Source: Rosa chinensis (lineage: Eukaryota; Streptophyta; Magnoliopsida; Rosales; Rosaceae). Taken from it: a stretch of 64,000 nucleotides of DNA. This document shows positions 22,630 through 34,360 of the stretch, one piece after another. The notes beneath the pieces were generated by a model that was given only the letters and a program-made list of their open reading frames with translations, had not been told where the DNA came from and did not search any database. How positions within the stretch are numbered: position 1 is the stretch's first letter; every line of letters starts with the position of its first letter. Both the position numbers and the translations under genes were made by a program. The stretch is from positions 17,280,641 through 17,344,640 of the forward strand of contig NC_037089.1 of the NCBI RefSeq assembly GCF_002994745.2. The letters run 5' to 3'.

Positions 22630-25024
22630 TTCTCATGCCAGTTGTTGACTTCCTTTGACACAACCTGTCCCATTGGGTGTAGGGAACTTCATGAGAAGCA
22701 TGTATCCGGCTATGATGCACTTGAGTTTGTTAAGTGTCTGTCGACCAATGATGGCATTGTATAAACTGAAGCAGTCAACAACGATGAACTCCATATGTAT
22801 CTCCGCTGTGCGTGGACTAGCGCTGATAACTAGCCGCATGTAGTCAGAACCGAGTGGTTGCGTGACGTCACCGGAGAAGCTGAGCAGTGGCTCATGATCC
22901 TGGAGTAATTTTTTGTTCTGCTGGAGTTGATTATAGAACCATTGAAAATGACATTGACAGCGGATCTGTTTTCAACAAGGACCCTTCCCATTGACCATTT
23001 ATCGAGTATAGCGTCGATCCATTCTTGATCGTCATGGGGCAAATGTACTCCACGCTCCTCCTCCTCTGAGAAGGTAATGGGTTCCCAACCAGATTTTAGG
23101 AGTTTGGCGGATCTCTCATAGCAGATGTTGCAAACTTCTTTGGGGTGGTTAGCGCGTGCATAGCTCTTTCTTGCCCTATGAGACATGTTGGTGATCGAAG
23201 CACCGCCGTCGATGGTGTTGATGCTGCGTATGGGTTCGATGTTGGCAACCACGGGTGGCGGTTGGCGTACTTTGAATTGTTCCATCTTGCCTTCACGGTA
23301 CAAAGTCTCAACAGCCGTTTTGAGGGCGTTGTAATTGTTGGTGTTGTGACCACTGTCCTCGTGGTATTTGCACCATTTGCTAGTGTTTCGGGGTTTTCCC
23401 ACTCTTGGGTACTTTCTCAGGGGTGGTGGCGGAATCTGGTCCTTACATTGGTTGTATATCTCCTCATATGAGGCTGTGAGGACTGTAAACACTGCGTACC
23501 GCTGGGAAGACTCCGTCCGTTTATTATGGTTATCCCCATGAGATGAGCAGTTGCCTTTGTTATAATGTTGGTCCTTCTGTTGCTTGCTCTGGTAGTTGCC
23601 TTGTTACCACTCTCTCTTCTTATCAGTTGGCGGCGTAGCAGAGGGTTTGTTAGCGGTCTCTTGCTGGCTGGAGGAAGGCTGAGTGGTCTTTGCAAGTGTT
23701 GACGGTGGTGGTGGGGTTTCTCTATATGTGATGAATTCTGCCTGTGCATGGATGACTGCTTCGCTCATGACGTGGTCATACGTGGCATTTGGATGATTGT
23801 AATTGAGATGATAGAGAAATTGTCCCTTTAGGAGTCCTTGCTTGAAGGCTGCCAATGCCATTATTTTATCAAGATCACGGCATTAAGATGCTGCCGCTCG
23901 CCACCTGGTGACGAATGCCTTCAATGTTTCCTCTGTGCCCTGCTTGACGTTGAACAGTTGAGTTGTGTTGTGATGTCCAGCGGACAATAGGATGAACCGA
24001 GAGAGGAAAGCGTGTGAAAGTGCGTGGAATGAGTCGATGGATCCCAGAGTGCATTCAAAGAACTAACTCATTGCCTCACTATCCAACGTTTCACTAAACA
24101 AGTGGCAGAGGGTGGCGACATCAAATCCCTTGTTGTTAGTAACTTTTTTGAAGGTGACCATATGGACGAAGGGGTCTGTCATGCTGCTATAATGTGACAT
24201 CTTTGGTGTCTTGGCATGTGCTGGTCTGAAGGCCTGTAAGATCCTGGCGGTGAATGGTCTTGGTCTGGACACAAAGAGTAGATTTGGAATTGGCGTTGGG
24301 GCGCCTGCCTCCGCCCGGATTAGCCTTTGCTCTATCTGCTGCATCTTTTCTAGGATTAGGCGGTTGCGTCGCCGGCGGATCCCCCATGGAGATTCCGCTG
24401 AACCAGCTCCCACCCGGGGACAAGTGGATTACCTTCAGTCCTAGCCCTAGCCATTGAGCGATTGGTGTGCGGCTGTGACTCCGCTTCCTGTTCCATCATT
24501 AGGCGGGGGAGTGGAGGTGGGCCCATTCCTAATAGTTCTGGTGAGTTTGGCAATACCTGCATCTATATGATTGGTATGGGTGCCAATCCGCCTGTGTTGG
24601 ATCGACTTAGTCTGGTGCTCCGCGATTGCTCGCTCTGTGCTGGGTTAGCGTTTGCCTCCAACTCCCTTTTCAGTTCGTCAAATTTCGACATTAGTGTGGC
24701 CACCTGCTTTTGGGCCTCAGCCTTCTCTCTGCGCTCTTGTTCCCGCTCCCTGTTTGCCTTGTGAAGGTCTGCCAGTGCCAGCTCATACATAGCGGCTAGA
24801 TCTTGGGTTGGTGGGTGACTGCTACCCGGTCGTGCCTCCACTGCAGTTTGGGTCAGCGGGACCTGGGATGAACCCTAGGGTTCCATGCTAGGGTTGACTG
24901 GAGTGTTGAATAATGCACGGTTGACATTAACCGCTGGATTACTGCTGGCCGCGGGGTTGGCGGGATGGGGGTTGGTAGATTGATCCGCTTGCTCCTTAGT
25001 GTTTCCCCCGCTACCGTTAGTCAT
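22630..25024 (-). pseudogene. Gypsy-1 gag-protease remnant
   Basis: The minus-strand ATG at 25022-25024 (MTNGSGGN) follows the leader. Coiled-coil-like NREREQERREKAEAQKQ occurs at about 24700. The capsid core (Retrotrans_gag) runs from KTPKMSHYSSMTDPFVHM to AFKQGLLKGQFLYHLNY. A zinc-knuckle-like motif is CKYHEDSGHNTNNY, with the last Cys changed to Tyr (about 23340-23390). The aspartic protease site reads LVENRSAVN where Gypsy-2 has LVDSGSAVN, so the catalytic Asp-Ser-Gly is lost. In-frame TAGs occur near 24853, 24560 and 24060; the last two are also in Gypsy-2. Confidence 0.87.
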
Positions 25025-25054
25025 GGTGATTGTTGTGGTGGGATGGCCTTTAGT

Positions 25055-25080
25055 TCAAGGGTTTCCACATACGGCGCCAA
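25055..25080 (-). promoter_or_regulatory. Gypsy-1 primer-binding site
   Basis: Immediately inside the 5' LTR, the minus strand reads TTGGCGCCGTATGTGG. The first nine bases after the T (TGGCGCCGT) match the complement of a plant tRNA-Asp 3' end as I recall it; later bases diverge. Confidence 0.65.
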
Positions 25081-25595
25081 TGTTAATGTCTAAGATCTAA
25101 AGGTAGCTAAATGTTGGTTAACGCTAGTCCGATGGGCAGACCTCTACTTGTGATATTCTCAGAGCTTCCACTACCTATCAAGTAAAATACAAAGGGCATC
25201 AGAGAGAGACCGTGCTGGGCAGTCTTCTCTTCTCCGATGCCTAAGTTAGTCAATATATTTATGTTGACAAAGTAACATTAGGTAAGTAGTAAATGCGTAA
25301 TTAATAAGGAGAGAGGAGAGAACCTTTTATAGGTGAGGATGAAGCTGATCTTCTCCATGTTTTCTATGTGGGACTGATATACTTCAGTTCTTAGCTTCTG
25401 GAGCTTCTGATGTTGTCTTGGCGCTGCGCTTGGCTGCGCATCAGCGGTGGTCTGGGGGTAAGCCGGGGCTCAGGCGGTAGCCTGCTTGGCTATGTTCCCG
25501 TAGGTCACTCCTTTGGCGGGAGTTGGTACAGCTGGAGGTAGCATGAGCGTGGCCCATTATAGCTAATTACGCTTGCAAATTCTTATGTAAGTACA
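25081..25595 (-). repeat. Gypsy-1 5' LTR
   Basis: 515 bp, TG...CA ends. It carries AACCTTTTATAGG (about 25321-25333), whose complement CCTATAAAAGG is the LTR TATA box on the minus strand. It differs from the 3' LTR by many substitutions and a short indel near 25290. Confidence 0.92.
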
Positions 25596-26094
25596 CAAGA
25601 CTGGTGCAATCCAAAGCTAGGACCACCAGCCAACTCACTCTTGCAAAGATCACAAACCGACGGTCTGCAATCTCAACCAGAAGGTCTGCAATCCAAGCAC
25701 CTGCACCACCGCGGCTGAAGCAACACGATCGGATCTGTTACTTCTCTTCCTCGACGATGCCGCTTCTATAAGCCAATCACTTGCACCAGCAGGACTTAGG
25801 AGCACCTTCAATCACCGACCCGCAAACCTCCAAGATCCAAAAACCCCTCAGATCACCTTCAAACCACATAATCGCGGCCTCTCATCATCTAACACAGAAC
25901 CACCGCAATCACACCTTTGACCAAACAGTCTTCCTCCTCAACCAAGAGGTCGCGCTATCGAATCTCAGAGGAAGGGAACCCGATGACAAGTGTCACTGGG
26001 CACAGTGCAATCCCACCCAAACGAGTGGTGCCGCCGCTATTGCACGCGAAACCTAGGTTCCGCTTCTTACTTGTTATTATAGTGTATGTGGCAT

Positions 26095-26920
26095 TGTGGC
26101 AACTTGTACTGTTGTGTGGAGTAGCCATTGTATGGCTAAAGTTGTTGTCTTTGGACTTTGAAAATCAAGTCACCATGATACATAACACGTTAACATCGGT
26201 ATAAAAGAGTTGCTCGAATATAGTGTTCAAAGATTTGGTTTCGAAAGGTGGGCATAAAGGTGTTCAATGAAATGCCTCAAAGGGGCGGTTTCTACTTCCT
26301 AAGCCAAGGGACAAGGCAGCAATCCCCTCAACATAGAGAAATTCGTGGATAAACTAAATTGTGAGAACAAACGACATGCATAATTGCACTGGCATACAAG
26401 GACATCACAACAATTAGGCCGCTGTAGCTGGTATTGCTTAGTTTTAAGCATTTGAGGAAGATGATGCATGTAATGGTCATTTAAAGACTATCCTCGGGTT
26501 TATTTCCGATCAAGTTTTGATAATATAAACTGGATTATATGTTACTGATTGTTGTTTCTGTTGGTTGTCATTGGTATAGCTATATAGGCTGATAGCTTCA
26601 TTTACGAGCATATTTAGTTTCCGTTTATTATTGATTAATTTAGGCTGCAAGATGAAGCCAATGTGTTTCGGTGTCTCATAGTGACTTCACGGTAGCGTTG
26701 ATGTTTCTGCTATTCTCATCCAAATGCAAAAAGATAGCAGATCCGGAAAACGACTTATCAAAAGTTTCTCTAGTTGTAGATATCTTGCAAATTTTGCATG
26801 TTCATTCAACACTTTATTCATTCTCGTAACGGCATTGCTTCTGCTAAGGATTAGCAAAATCAACCAAGTCAATCATTTGTCATTGGGTTTCTTGATTACT
26901 ATTGAACCTGTATCCCTATG
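26095..26920. other. Host intergenic sequence between BAHD copies 1 and 2
   Basis: AT-rich, low-complexity single-copy-looking sequence. It resumes the 5846-6405 region after the retroposon and its nested load. Short open frames (26687-26978) have no recognised domain. Confidence 0.4.
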
Positions 26921-26925
26921 TTTTT

Positions 26926-27403
26926 TGTACATACCTCCATTAATATGGAGGATTTGTTACATCACCAAGCATAAGTAACACCCTCTGAGGGGGCCCACAA
27001 GCCATGGTGGGGCCCAACCATGACTTGCATACTGTAGCCCGACATATAACCTACCCCATGATAGTCGGAAGCTGCCAAGACCTCGCCGGGAAGCAACCTT
27101 CCCGGCCTTGCCAATATGCCTTCACAAGAAGCTTTCTAGACTAGAAATGGACTTTGTGTCCCACATTGAAAACCATGTAAAGGAAGGAGCCTCTCTTCCC
27201 TATAAAAGGAGACTCCTTCCCATTTATTCCACATCCCATTACATATTTTGTAATCCCTTTGGGCCGCAACGCCCAAACTCATATAGTGCAACACTTCAAG
27301 TGGACATAGTTTCCCGCTAAGGCGGGAGACGAACCACTATACTTCTTCTCTCTCTCTCTCTCTCTCTTAGGTTAATTAGAGCATTTGGTTTTTAACATTA
27401 ATA
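26926..27403 (+). repeat. Element A left (5') LTR
   Basis: Starts TGTACATACCTCC and ends AACATTAATA (the right copy ends AACATTAACA, so one terminal base has changed). A CCCTATAAAAGGAGAC TATA box is at about 27199, and CT repeats are near 27345-27366. It contains a segment of about 50 bp (GATAGTCGGAAGCTGCC to CCTTCCCGG, about 27061-27110) missing from the right LTR. Confidence 0.88.
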
Positions 27404-29662
27404 TTGGCGCCATCTGTGGGAAGCCGATACAATAGCTTCGTCACTTACCATGCGTTAAGTCAACTTAACGGAGCTCAAAGAAAATTTTTTCCTTATTCAA
27501 ATTCATCTCTCACTGAGCACCCATTTTCTTTAATCATCATTCATTCTTAAATCATCATTAGCTCCGCGGCAACTTATGCCCAACCACGATCAACATTACA
27601 CCAGCGGTAAAACAAAAACAAAAAAAAAATAGAATTTTGAGTTTCACTGTTCACAATGCTTCATACTATTTACCGGAAGCTACTCCTAAAATTTTATATG
27701 GACACCCATTACACTTGTTACTATTTATTGTGCATGTTAGATGGCCGTAAGATCCATATATTATTAGTTGCTATACTAATTCGTCATTGTTCATACAATT
27801 ACAAACTTTACATGTACTCTATATGTAAACATGTGGTCTAGCCTCCGGGCACCATACTTTGTCAAAATCTCCCCACGGGAATGAGACCTAAACTGGTCTA
27901 AGACTCTACGAGTCTATGGTCCACGACCAACCGCCAAGCGGTAAGGCAACTCCTCATAATGACGATGACCGCTACGCGGCATTGCAGTCAAGCTTTTCTC
28001 CTCCGAGAAAAAGTAAAGGGACCAGTTAACGCAGCCCACATCAGTCATTGATTCGACGGTTAACCCCCGACGCTTGGGTATCAAATATTAGGTTCGCTAC
28101 CTAACACCCATTCTTTATACGCAACTCCCCTCATCAAACAATTTTCTGACTATACGGAGCTCTATACCCATGAGTGGGGGACTCCTTGGAGGGCCTAGAA
28201 GGGGGCCACCCGAAAGGGCAAAAGCGTTCGCTCCGACAAAATTCTAGATGGACGATGCACTTGCACTAATTATGCTCGTTATATGGCACAAAGCTACTCT
28301 TTGGTATCAAGCCCACAAGAAAACCCTCCTTGACTAGGGACTTTGGGGACTTGTACATACAACCTAGCATAATTAGCAAATGGTTATGCTCATGCCTCAT
28401 GCATCACCTTTGAGCTACCCGCTCATGCCTCATGGCAACCCCGACCTTCACGCTCATGCCTTCGCAGCACCTCCGAGCTTCCTGCTCATGAGCTCTAACG
28501 CTTACACCTCCGCGACACCCCCGAGCTTTTAAGCTCACGCCTTAGCGGCACACCCGAGCTTCCCACTCACAAGCTCTAACGCTCATGCCTCCGCGGCACC
28601 CCCGAGCTTTCACACTCATACCTTTGCGGCACCCCTGAGCTCTAACGCTCATGCCTTCCCGGCACCCCCGAGCTTTCATGTTCATGCCTTCGCAGTACAC
28701 CCGAGCTTCCCGCTCAGGAGCTCTAATGTTCACGCCTCTGTGGCACCCCCGAGCTTTCACGATCTCTAACACTCATGCCTTCCCGGCACCCCCGAGCTTC
28801 TCCCTCACAAGCTCTAACGCTCATGCCTTCCCCACACCCCCTAGCTTCGCGCTTTTGCCTTCCCGGCACCCCTAAGCTTCGTGCTCTTGCCTTCCAAGCA
28901 CCCCTGAGTTTTCACGTTCACGCCTCCATGGCACCTCTGAGCTTCCCGCTCACGCCTTCATGGCATCCCCGAGCTTCATGCTTATGCCTTCCTGGAAACT
29001 CCAAATCCCTGAGCTTTATGCTCACTCCTTCTCAACATTCTCAAGCTTTACACTCATGTCTCCTTGACATACTACATGTTAATGGAACATTGAATTCTTC
29101 TACCATTTGTCGTTTGCAACAATTGAATTCTTTTCACCTTCCATTAACACGAGCGATAACTAAACTAACCCAAACGTGTGCATATTCATCGTTCATGAGT
29201 TACAAACTCTTGTCTTCACAACACTCATGCAACTTACACCTCATGGGTGTAACCTCGTCAAGTCAACCACATACGTTTTCTTGCGCACATCACATATTTA
29301 TCATATGCAATTCACATGCTTACTCGTAGTATGCTCACACAACTATATGCGTTCTTGAGTTTATACGTCGCAATCAATCATACTCGGTGCCATTCACATA
29401 TACATCAACATGTATCATACACCTCGTACATTCATATATGTCAATGCATATCAATGCAACTCACATACGTTGCCCAATACAACAGGCATCCTACGTGCAC
29501 ATGTTTCTATATTTGTTTTATAGGTTGAAGAGTTCCTTCTTGCTTAAGGAGTTCGGGGACTTGTAGGGGCTCGGCGCCGCTCAGACGTCACTTATGCTTG
29601 ATGACATCATGTTTATAACTCCCCAACTAAGAAGTCACTCTTACTTGGGGATTTCGGGGACT
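27404..29662 (+). other. Element A internal region without gag/pol; minisatellite-rich
   Basis: Begins with the primer-binding site and a leader. From about 28385 to 29060 the sequence is an irregular tandem array of blocks of about 35-80 bp built on GCTCATGCCT, CGGCACCCCCGAGCTT and AGCTCTAACGCTC. Long open frames here (28542-28772 on minus, 28775-29329 on plus) are by-products of the repeat. The last bases before the right LTR (GGGGATTTCGGGGACT) are a likely polypurine tract. Confidence 0.75.
28385..29060. repeat. Irregular minisatellite in element A
   Basis: Repeated modules CTCATGCCT(T/C)C, GGCACCCC(C/T)GAGCTT and CTCTAACGCTCATGCC recur more than ten times with variable spacing, suggesting unequal exchange or slippage between two sub-modules. 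Confidence 0.8.
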
Positions 29663-29702
29663 TGTACATACCTCCACTAATATGGAGGATTTGTTACATC
29701 AC

Positions 29703-30200
29703 TGTACATACCACCTATATTACATACCGCCAAGCATGATCAACGACCTCTTAGGTGGGCCCCGCGACATGGCTAGTCCCGCCTACGACATGCATCCGGT
29801 AGTCCGACACCCGAGCTACCTCGCTATGGTGGAGGTCGGCCCGTACCTCATAGGGAGGCCACCCTCCCACGCTCTCCAAAAGGCTTCAAGAGAAGCAATA
29901 TGTGTATTATGTCCCACATCAGAAATGTAAACTAGATGGGGACTTCCTTTAGCTATAAGAGGAAGTCCTCCCCTTCTTAGAAGGGATGGATTCATGATCC
30001 CCACACTTGTATCACAACAAAGGCTACTTGGCCTCACTCATAGTAGAAATATCTAAGTGGACGTAGCCTTGCCTCAAGGGCAAGGTGAACCACTATACAT
30101 GCTTGTCTCTCTCTCTCTCTCTCTCTCTCTCTCCCCATCATGATCCACACTTAGTTCCCGTTCCGTATTCTCACACAGAACGTATTCTCACACAGAAACA
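29703..30200 (+). repeat. Element B 5' LTR
   Basis: 498 bp, TGTACATACCACC to CACAGAAACA. It has a longer CT tract and a 17-bp duplication (CGTATTCTCACACAGAA) near its end that the 3' LTR lacks. A TAGCTATAAGAGG TATA-like box is at about 29950. Confidence 0.93.
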
Positions 30201-33200
30201 TTGGCGCTAGAAGGAGGGGCCCTAAGTTTGGGTATGAACCTCTGACCTTGAGCAAGAGCCATCCGGATACACGAGCCTCCGAGTACCACGAGCCAGCGGG
30301 TACATGATCCTCCGGGTACTACAATTGTCAGTGGGTACGTACACATCCCACCCCCAAGTTCCACTCTTCTCCGGGACTCTCGCGAGTCAGCGGGTATGCA
30401 CACCTCCTGATACCTCTATCCATCCCTCTGCCGTGCAACACAACACCACCCATCTAGGAATCAAGGTCCACTTGCACCTATACATACCTGGCTAGCAAGT
30501 CTTGCACACCACCTCATCTCGGAGACTTGAACCTTCCTTGAACCCGCCCGGTACTTTGAAACTTGATCTGGGGACCAGAGTAGCAGGCACCCATGCACTC
30601 CCTAGAAGCTTCATGTCTCGATAACGACACCCGAGAACCCGGAACCATCATCAACTTCTGTGATCCTCTGACACCCCGTTGACTCAATCTCAGCACTCTC
30701 CTGGCTTTACTCCCTGCGCCTCGCTGAGTCGTTCCGGTACCTGATCTCTTGTAGTTCTCGCCAGCAAGTCACGGTGAGCTTCCGGCAACATTAACTCTGA
30801 GACCCAACATCTGTCTCGATGACTCGCCAACAACCTCATCACCTTAAGAGTCCCAACTGACGAAGGTTCCCGGTACATGATACATGTCCTCATCTTGTTG
30901 TCCTCACCGGGATCCAAAATGGAGGAAGAAAACTACTTAGTTCGCCCGGAATCACTTTCCTGGTTCCACGGCCTTACTTCCAGTGGTCAATCTGGTAGCG
31001 CCCAGCATCCCGGTGACCCACCCGAGAACAAACTACCGGCGACCCATTCCGATAGCCTCACCTGCCGTTCCCGGCAATTAACTTCTACTCCCGGGGCAGC
31101 TAGTCCATCCGGGACTTTGATGTCTACCTGGACCCTTTTGGGTTCATAATCTTCTCGGCATCACCCATTTTAACTTCATCGGTACCGCACTTCAGAAGTA
31201 ATCTAGGCAGCCATGCTTCCTAGGCTGAGTTATCAACTCCCGTATCGCTCTCCTCCAGAAACTCATCACAACCTGGACCCCGAAGTTCCTTCTTCCGGTG
31301 ACTCACCCATACCATCCAGACCATCACCGGTACCCCTGCCATGTCAACCTCCTCAATCCGGGAACAATCATTTCCCACCTCTACAGTCCAATTTTGAGTC
31401 TCCGGTACCCGGTACCACTTCCACGGGATCTAGTGTTCCCGATGATAACCATCGTCTTCGACCCAGGCTGAGCTGCGGACGTCCCGGCCGGTACCTTCTC
31501 TCAATTTGCCTAGATGCACAAGCTCCGAGACTCGAAGACTCACCATTGCTCGACCATGATACCGGTTACTTGACCGAGTCAAGGCACAGCAATTCCCGGA
31601 TTCAAATGCATACCAACCCGGTACTTCCTCTCGGTGGCCATCCGGTCATCATCCTCAACTCTCGACACTGAGCCTTCCCGGGTCAAACCCAACAGCCACA
31701 CATCTGAGCACCCGTCGTGGTCTCGCTGACCCAACTCGTTTCCAAGTATGTTCTGCTACAAACAAAAAAAGAGCCTCCGGCACCCGCTGGTTCCACGGCT
31801 CAATCTGGTCGATCAGAAAGTGCTTTCGACCGGGCACTAGCTCACGCTCTCCGAGCACAGAAGGAAACACCAGTATCTCAAGCGGCACCTCTCGTCCAGC
31901 TCTTGGTACCCGGTCGTTTACACCCAAAAAAAAAAAAAAAAAAATCTCAACGACTTCTTGGTCGAGCGGTCTCCGGTACTCGCTGCGCTTTCTCGGTTCA
32001 AACCCAAGAAAAATCCCAGCTTCTCGGTAACGAGAACCTCGAAGGTACTTGCTGCCCTCACCGGTACCTGCTGCCTCACCGATACCGATTCCAAAAAAAA
32101 AAAAAAAAATTCTTCTCTTGCTCCCATATACGGCAGTTTCTGAGTTCTCCCGGTGGCCCACTCCGGCAGCACCTGCACATCTCATCAGATTTCTCTAACT
32201 ACTGCTCTGTACTTTGATCAAGAGCGTACTTCGCCATACTTGAAGCTTGGAGTTCAGTACCGGAGCTCCCATTTGCATTAGCCCCTTCCCTTCAGCTTCT
32301 ATCAACCTGGACGCACCACCCTTCGATAAGTTATGTCTTTCCTCTCTATTTTATTGCAGATCAGCACTCCCTGTATGTACACACGTCTAACACGATGTTA
32401 ACATGCAAATATCTCATATTCTTTCCTATTGGCTGCATGAACTGAATACTTACAATATTGACACGCACTTCCGAATTACTTGATTGCAATGTGGACGTGC
32501 AGCTGTTTCCTTCTTCCAACTTCGTTCTCGCACCATAATTCATGTCTGAACTATATCACCACACGCATACACAATTATATGCACAATTACATGCAATGTG
32601 CACTCATAATTGTTTACTGTGTCAATGATTGGACCCATGCATGCCAAGTGCAAGTTATTCTATGTTGCCAGACTAGTCAGGACAAATATATGTTGATTAT
32701 GCATGTGATTCCTTTTCACCCGGGACGAGTTCATGTCAAGCATGATCAACTCTATGACACGTAATTCAAACATGCTATCTCACCTTTACACATGCTAGCA
32801 TACTACCGGTACCACATATCAACAACATGTATGGTTAAATATGACTGCTAGCTCAGGCACACATTTATCATGCCACTTAATTATGTTCCTGTTTTACATA
32901 CATAACTACACACCACTACACGACATACAACCATTCTTACTACATCAACCATGGTTTACTATACCAAAATTAAATGTTCCATTATCATGATATGTCTAAC
33001 ATGCTTTGCTCATGTCGGTGGCTTCCTTTACCCATGACATTTGTTTAAAATATGAATACATGCAAAATGTGACTACACTACTTATGTTTGCATATCACCA
33101 GCATTACGTCTTCACAGTACACAAGCAAATTATATGTAATTCGCCAATTAAACAAAATAAACAAACTGCTAATCGCCTATTTATTTTCGGTGAAGTACAA

Positions 33201-33535
33201 TCATTCCAACCGAGCACCCGCTTGTACAAATGAGCGAGGCTAAATGAACTATTGGTACTCGCTAGCCGATATGGAGTCCTACATATGAGCCACTCTAATA
33301 CTTTATAATATTTATACCACTTCTTCACGGCTCCAGATAAGTTCTCACTTATGCTCTTTAAATTTGAGCTAATACAAATGCTTTACATGCTTCAATAACG
33401 ACTACAATAATCTAAGCATGCCTATCACACTTGCTAATTTAACTAGCATATCCTATTATGCCTACGCGTTTATGTCATACTTTAACTTGATTGCAAATCA
33501 ATTAAATTGCTACACATGTACGTGACACTAAGTAA
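30201..33535. other. Element B internal region, first part
   Basis: C-rich stretch (30.2-31.7 kb) with many CCGGTAC and CCGG words, then A tracts and an AT-rich stretch. Open frames here (30877-31149, 31213-31671, 31655-32217) are Pro/Ser/Arg-rich, overlap on both strands and show no domain. I treat the region as non-coding. Confidence 0.55.
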
Positions 33536-33544
33536 CATGCGGCA

Positions 33545-34360
33545 CTTAAAATCCCCGCCCCGAGCGAGGTACCCCAACGGGGTCACGAGGCACAAGCCAT
33601 CATTCTACCCGGTGCCATGCCACAGGGTACCGGAGGCCAACACCACCGGTTACCCCAACGGGGTTACATCATTCCACCCTGGGCCATGCCAACGGGTACC
33701 GAGGCCTAGGGCCACCGGTTACCCCAACGGGGTTACATCATTCTACCCGGGGCCACGCCACCGGGTAAAGGAGGCCCACCGGCCCTCATTCAACCCCATT
33801 GGGTTAAGGAAGCTCATGCATCTCACATAACCCCACTGGGTCACGAGGTTCAAACCCTCATTCACTCCACCGGGTACACGAGGCTCGAAGCCTAACTACT
33901 CCACAAGGTGCTAAGGCTCAAGCCTATCTACCCCACCGGGTACATGAGGCCTACAGGCCCTCATAAATCCTCTACTCGAGCGAGGTATCCTAACGGGATC
34001 ACTAAAGGGTAGCTCCCTTACAAAAGCCAAGGTCCAGTCCCTTGCATCCAAATCCTTGCCCCGAGCGAGGTACCCCTAAGTCCTCAATCTACCCTTTCGG
34101 GTATCAGAGGCTCTAGTCCTTAATCTACCCTTCCGGGTATCAGAGGCTCTAGTCCTCAATCTACCCTTCCAGGTATCAGAGGCTCAAGTCCTCATTTACC
34201 CTTCTGAGTATCATAGGCTCTAGTCCTCAATCTACCCTTCCGGGTATCAGAGGCTCAAGTCCTCTTTTACCCTTCCGGGTATCAGAGACCCAAATCCTCA
34301 TTCTACCCCATCGGGTACCATAGACTCAAGCCCTCAGAAAACCCCACTTGGTACCGGAGG
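33545..34360. repeat. Two minisatellite arrays in element B
   Basis: The first array (about 33545-33980) repeats ACCCCAACGGGGTTACATCA with CACCGGTTACCCCAACGGGG and related modules. The second (about 34075-34350) repeats a unit of about 43 bp, TCTACCCTTCCGGGTATCAG then AGGCTCTAGTCCTCAA, at least six times. The cores CC(A/C)ACGGGG and CCTTCCGGG are small palindromic blocks. Confidence 0.85.

Larger units (their letters stand above)
7040..25595 (-). mobile_element. Gypsy-1: Tat-type Ty3/Gypsy LTR retrotransposon, 18.5 kb with nested insertions
   Basis: Two LTRs in direct orientation bound minus-strand gag, protease, RT, RNase H and integrase readings in the Gypsy order. Flanks are TAAGA (7035-7039) and CAAGA (25596-25600), a 5-bp TSD with one change. 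LTR divergence is high, roughly one position in ten by eye, so the insertion is old. An accessory ORF runs antisense between pol and the 3' LTR, a layout known for Tat-lineage elements. The element holds CACTA-2 (9079-14238) and a TIR-like element (about 17715-19419). All enzyme domains are broken and key residues are changed. Confidence 0.92.
6424..26076 (-). mobile_element. Poly(A) retroposon (LINE-like), split by Gypsy-1
   Basis: A T tract at 6423-6432 (poly(A) on the minus strand) begins the insert. It is flanked by a duplication of about 18 bp, TTATAGTGTATGTGACAT at 6406-6423 and the same with one mismatch at 26077-26094. A long TSD and a terminal A tract are the hallmarks of target-primed reverse transcription. 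Net length without Gypsy-1 is about 1.1 kb (6424-7039 plus 25596-26076). I see no reverse transcriptase, so it is a 5'-truncated or non-autonomous LINE, or less likely a processed transcript copy. The minus-strand reading at 6823-7023 (PPEVWAEVAAAMVAWQKMAY) is not recognised. Confidence 0.7.

Noticed and set aside
28775..29329. 184-residue open frame in element A
   Set aside because: Low-complexity translation of the minisatellite; comparable frames exist on the other strand.
31655..32217. Overlapping 150-176-residue open frames on both strands in element B
   Set aside because: They span A tracts (poly-Lys/poly-Phe) and C-rich repeats; no conserved motif and both strands are equally open.
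28385..34360. Regularly spaced repeats that could suggest a CRISPR-like array
   Set aside because: Units are variable-length, directly adjacent minisatellites inside plant LTR elements, with no uniform repeats and unique spacers.
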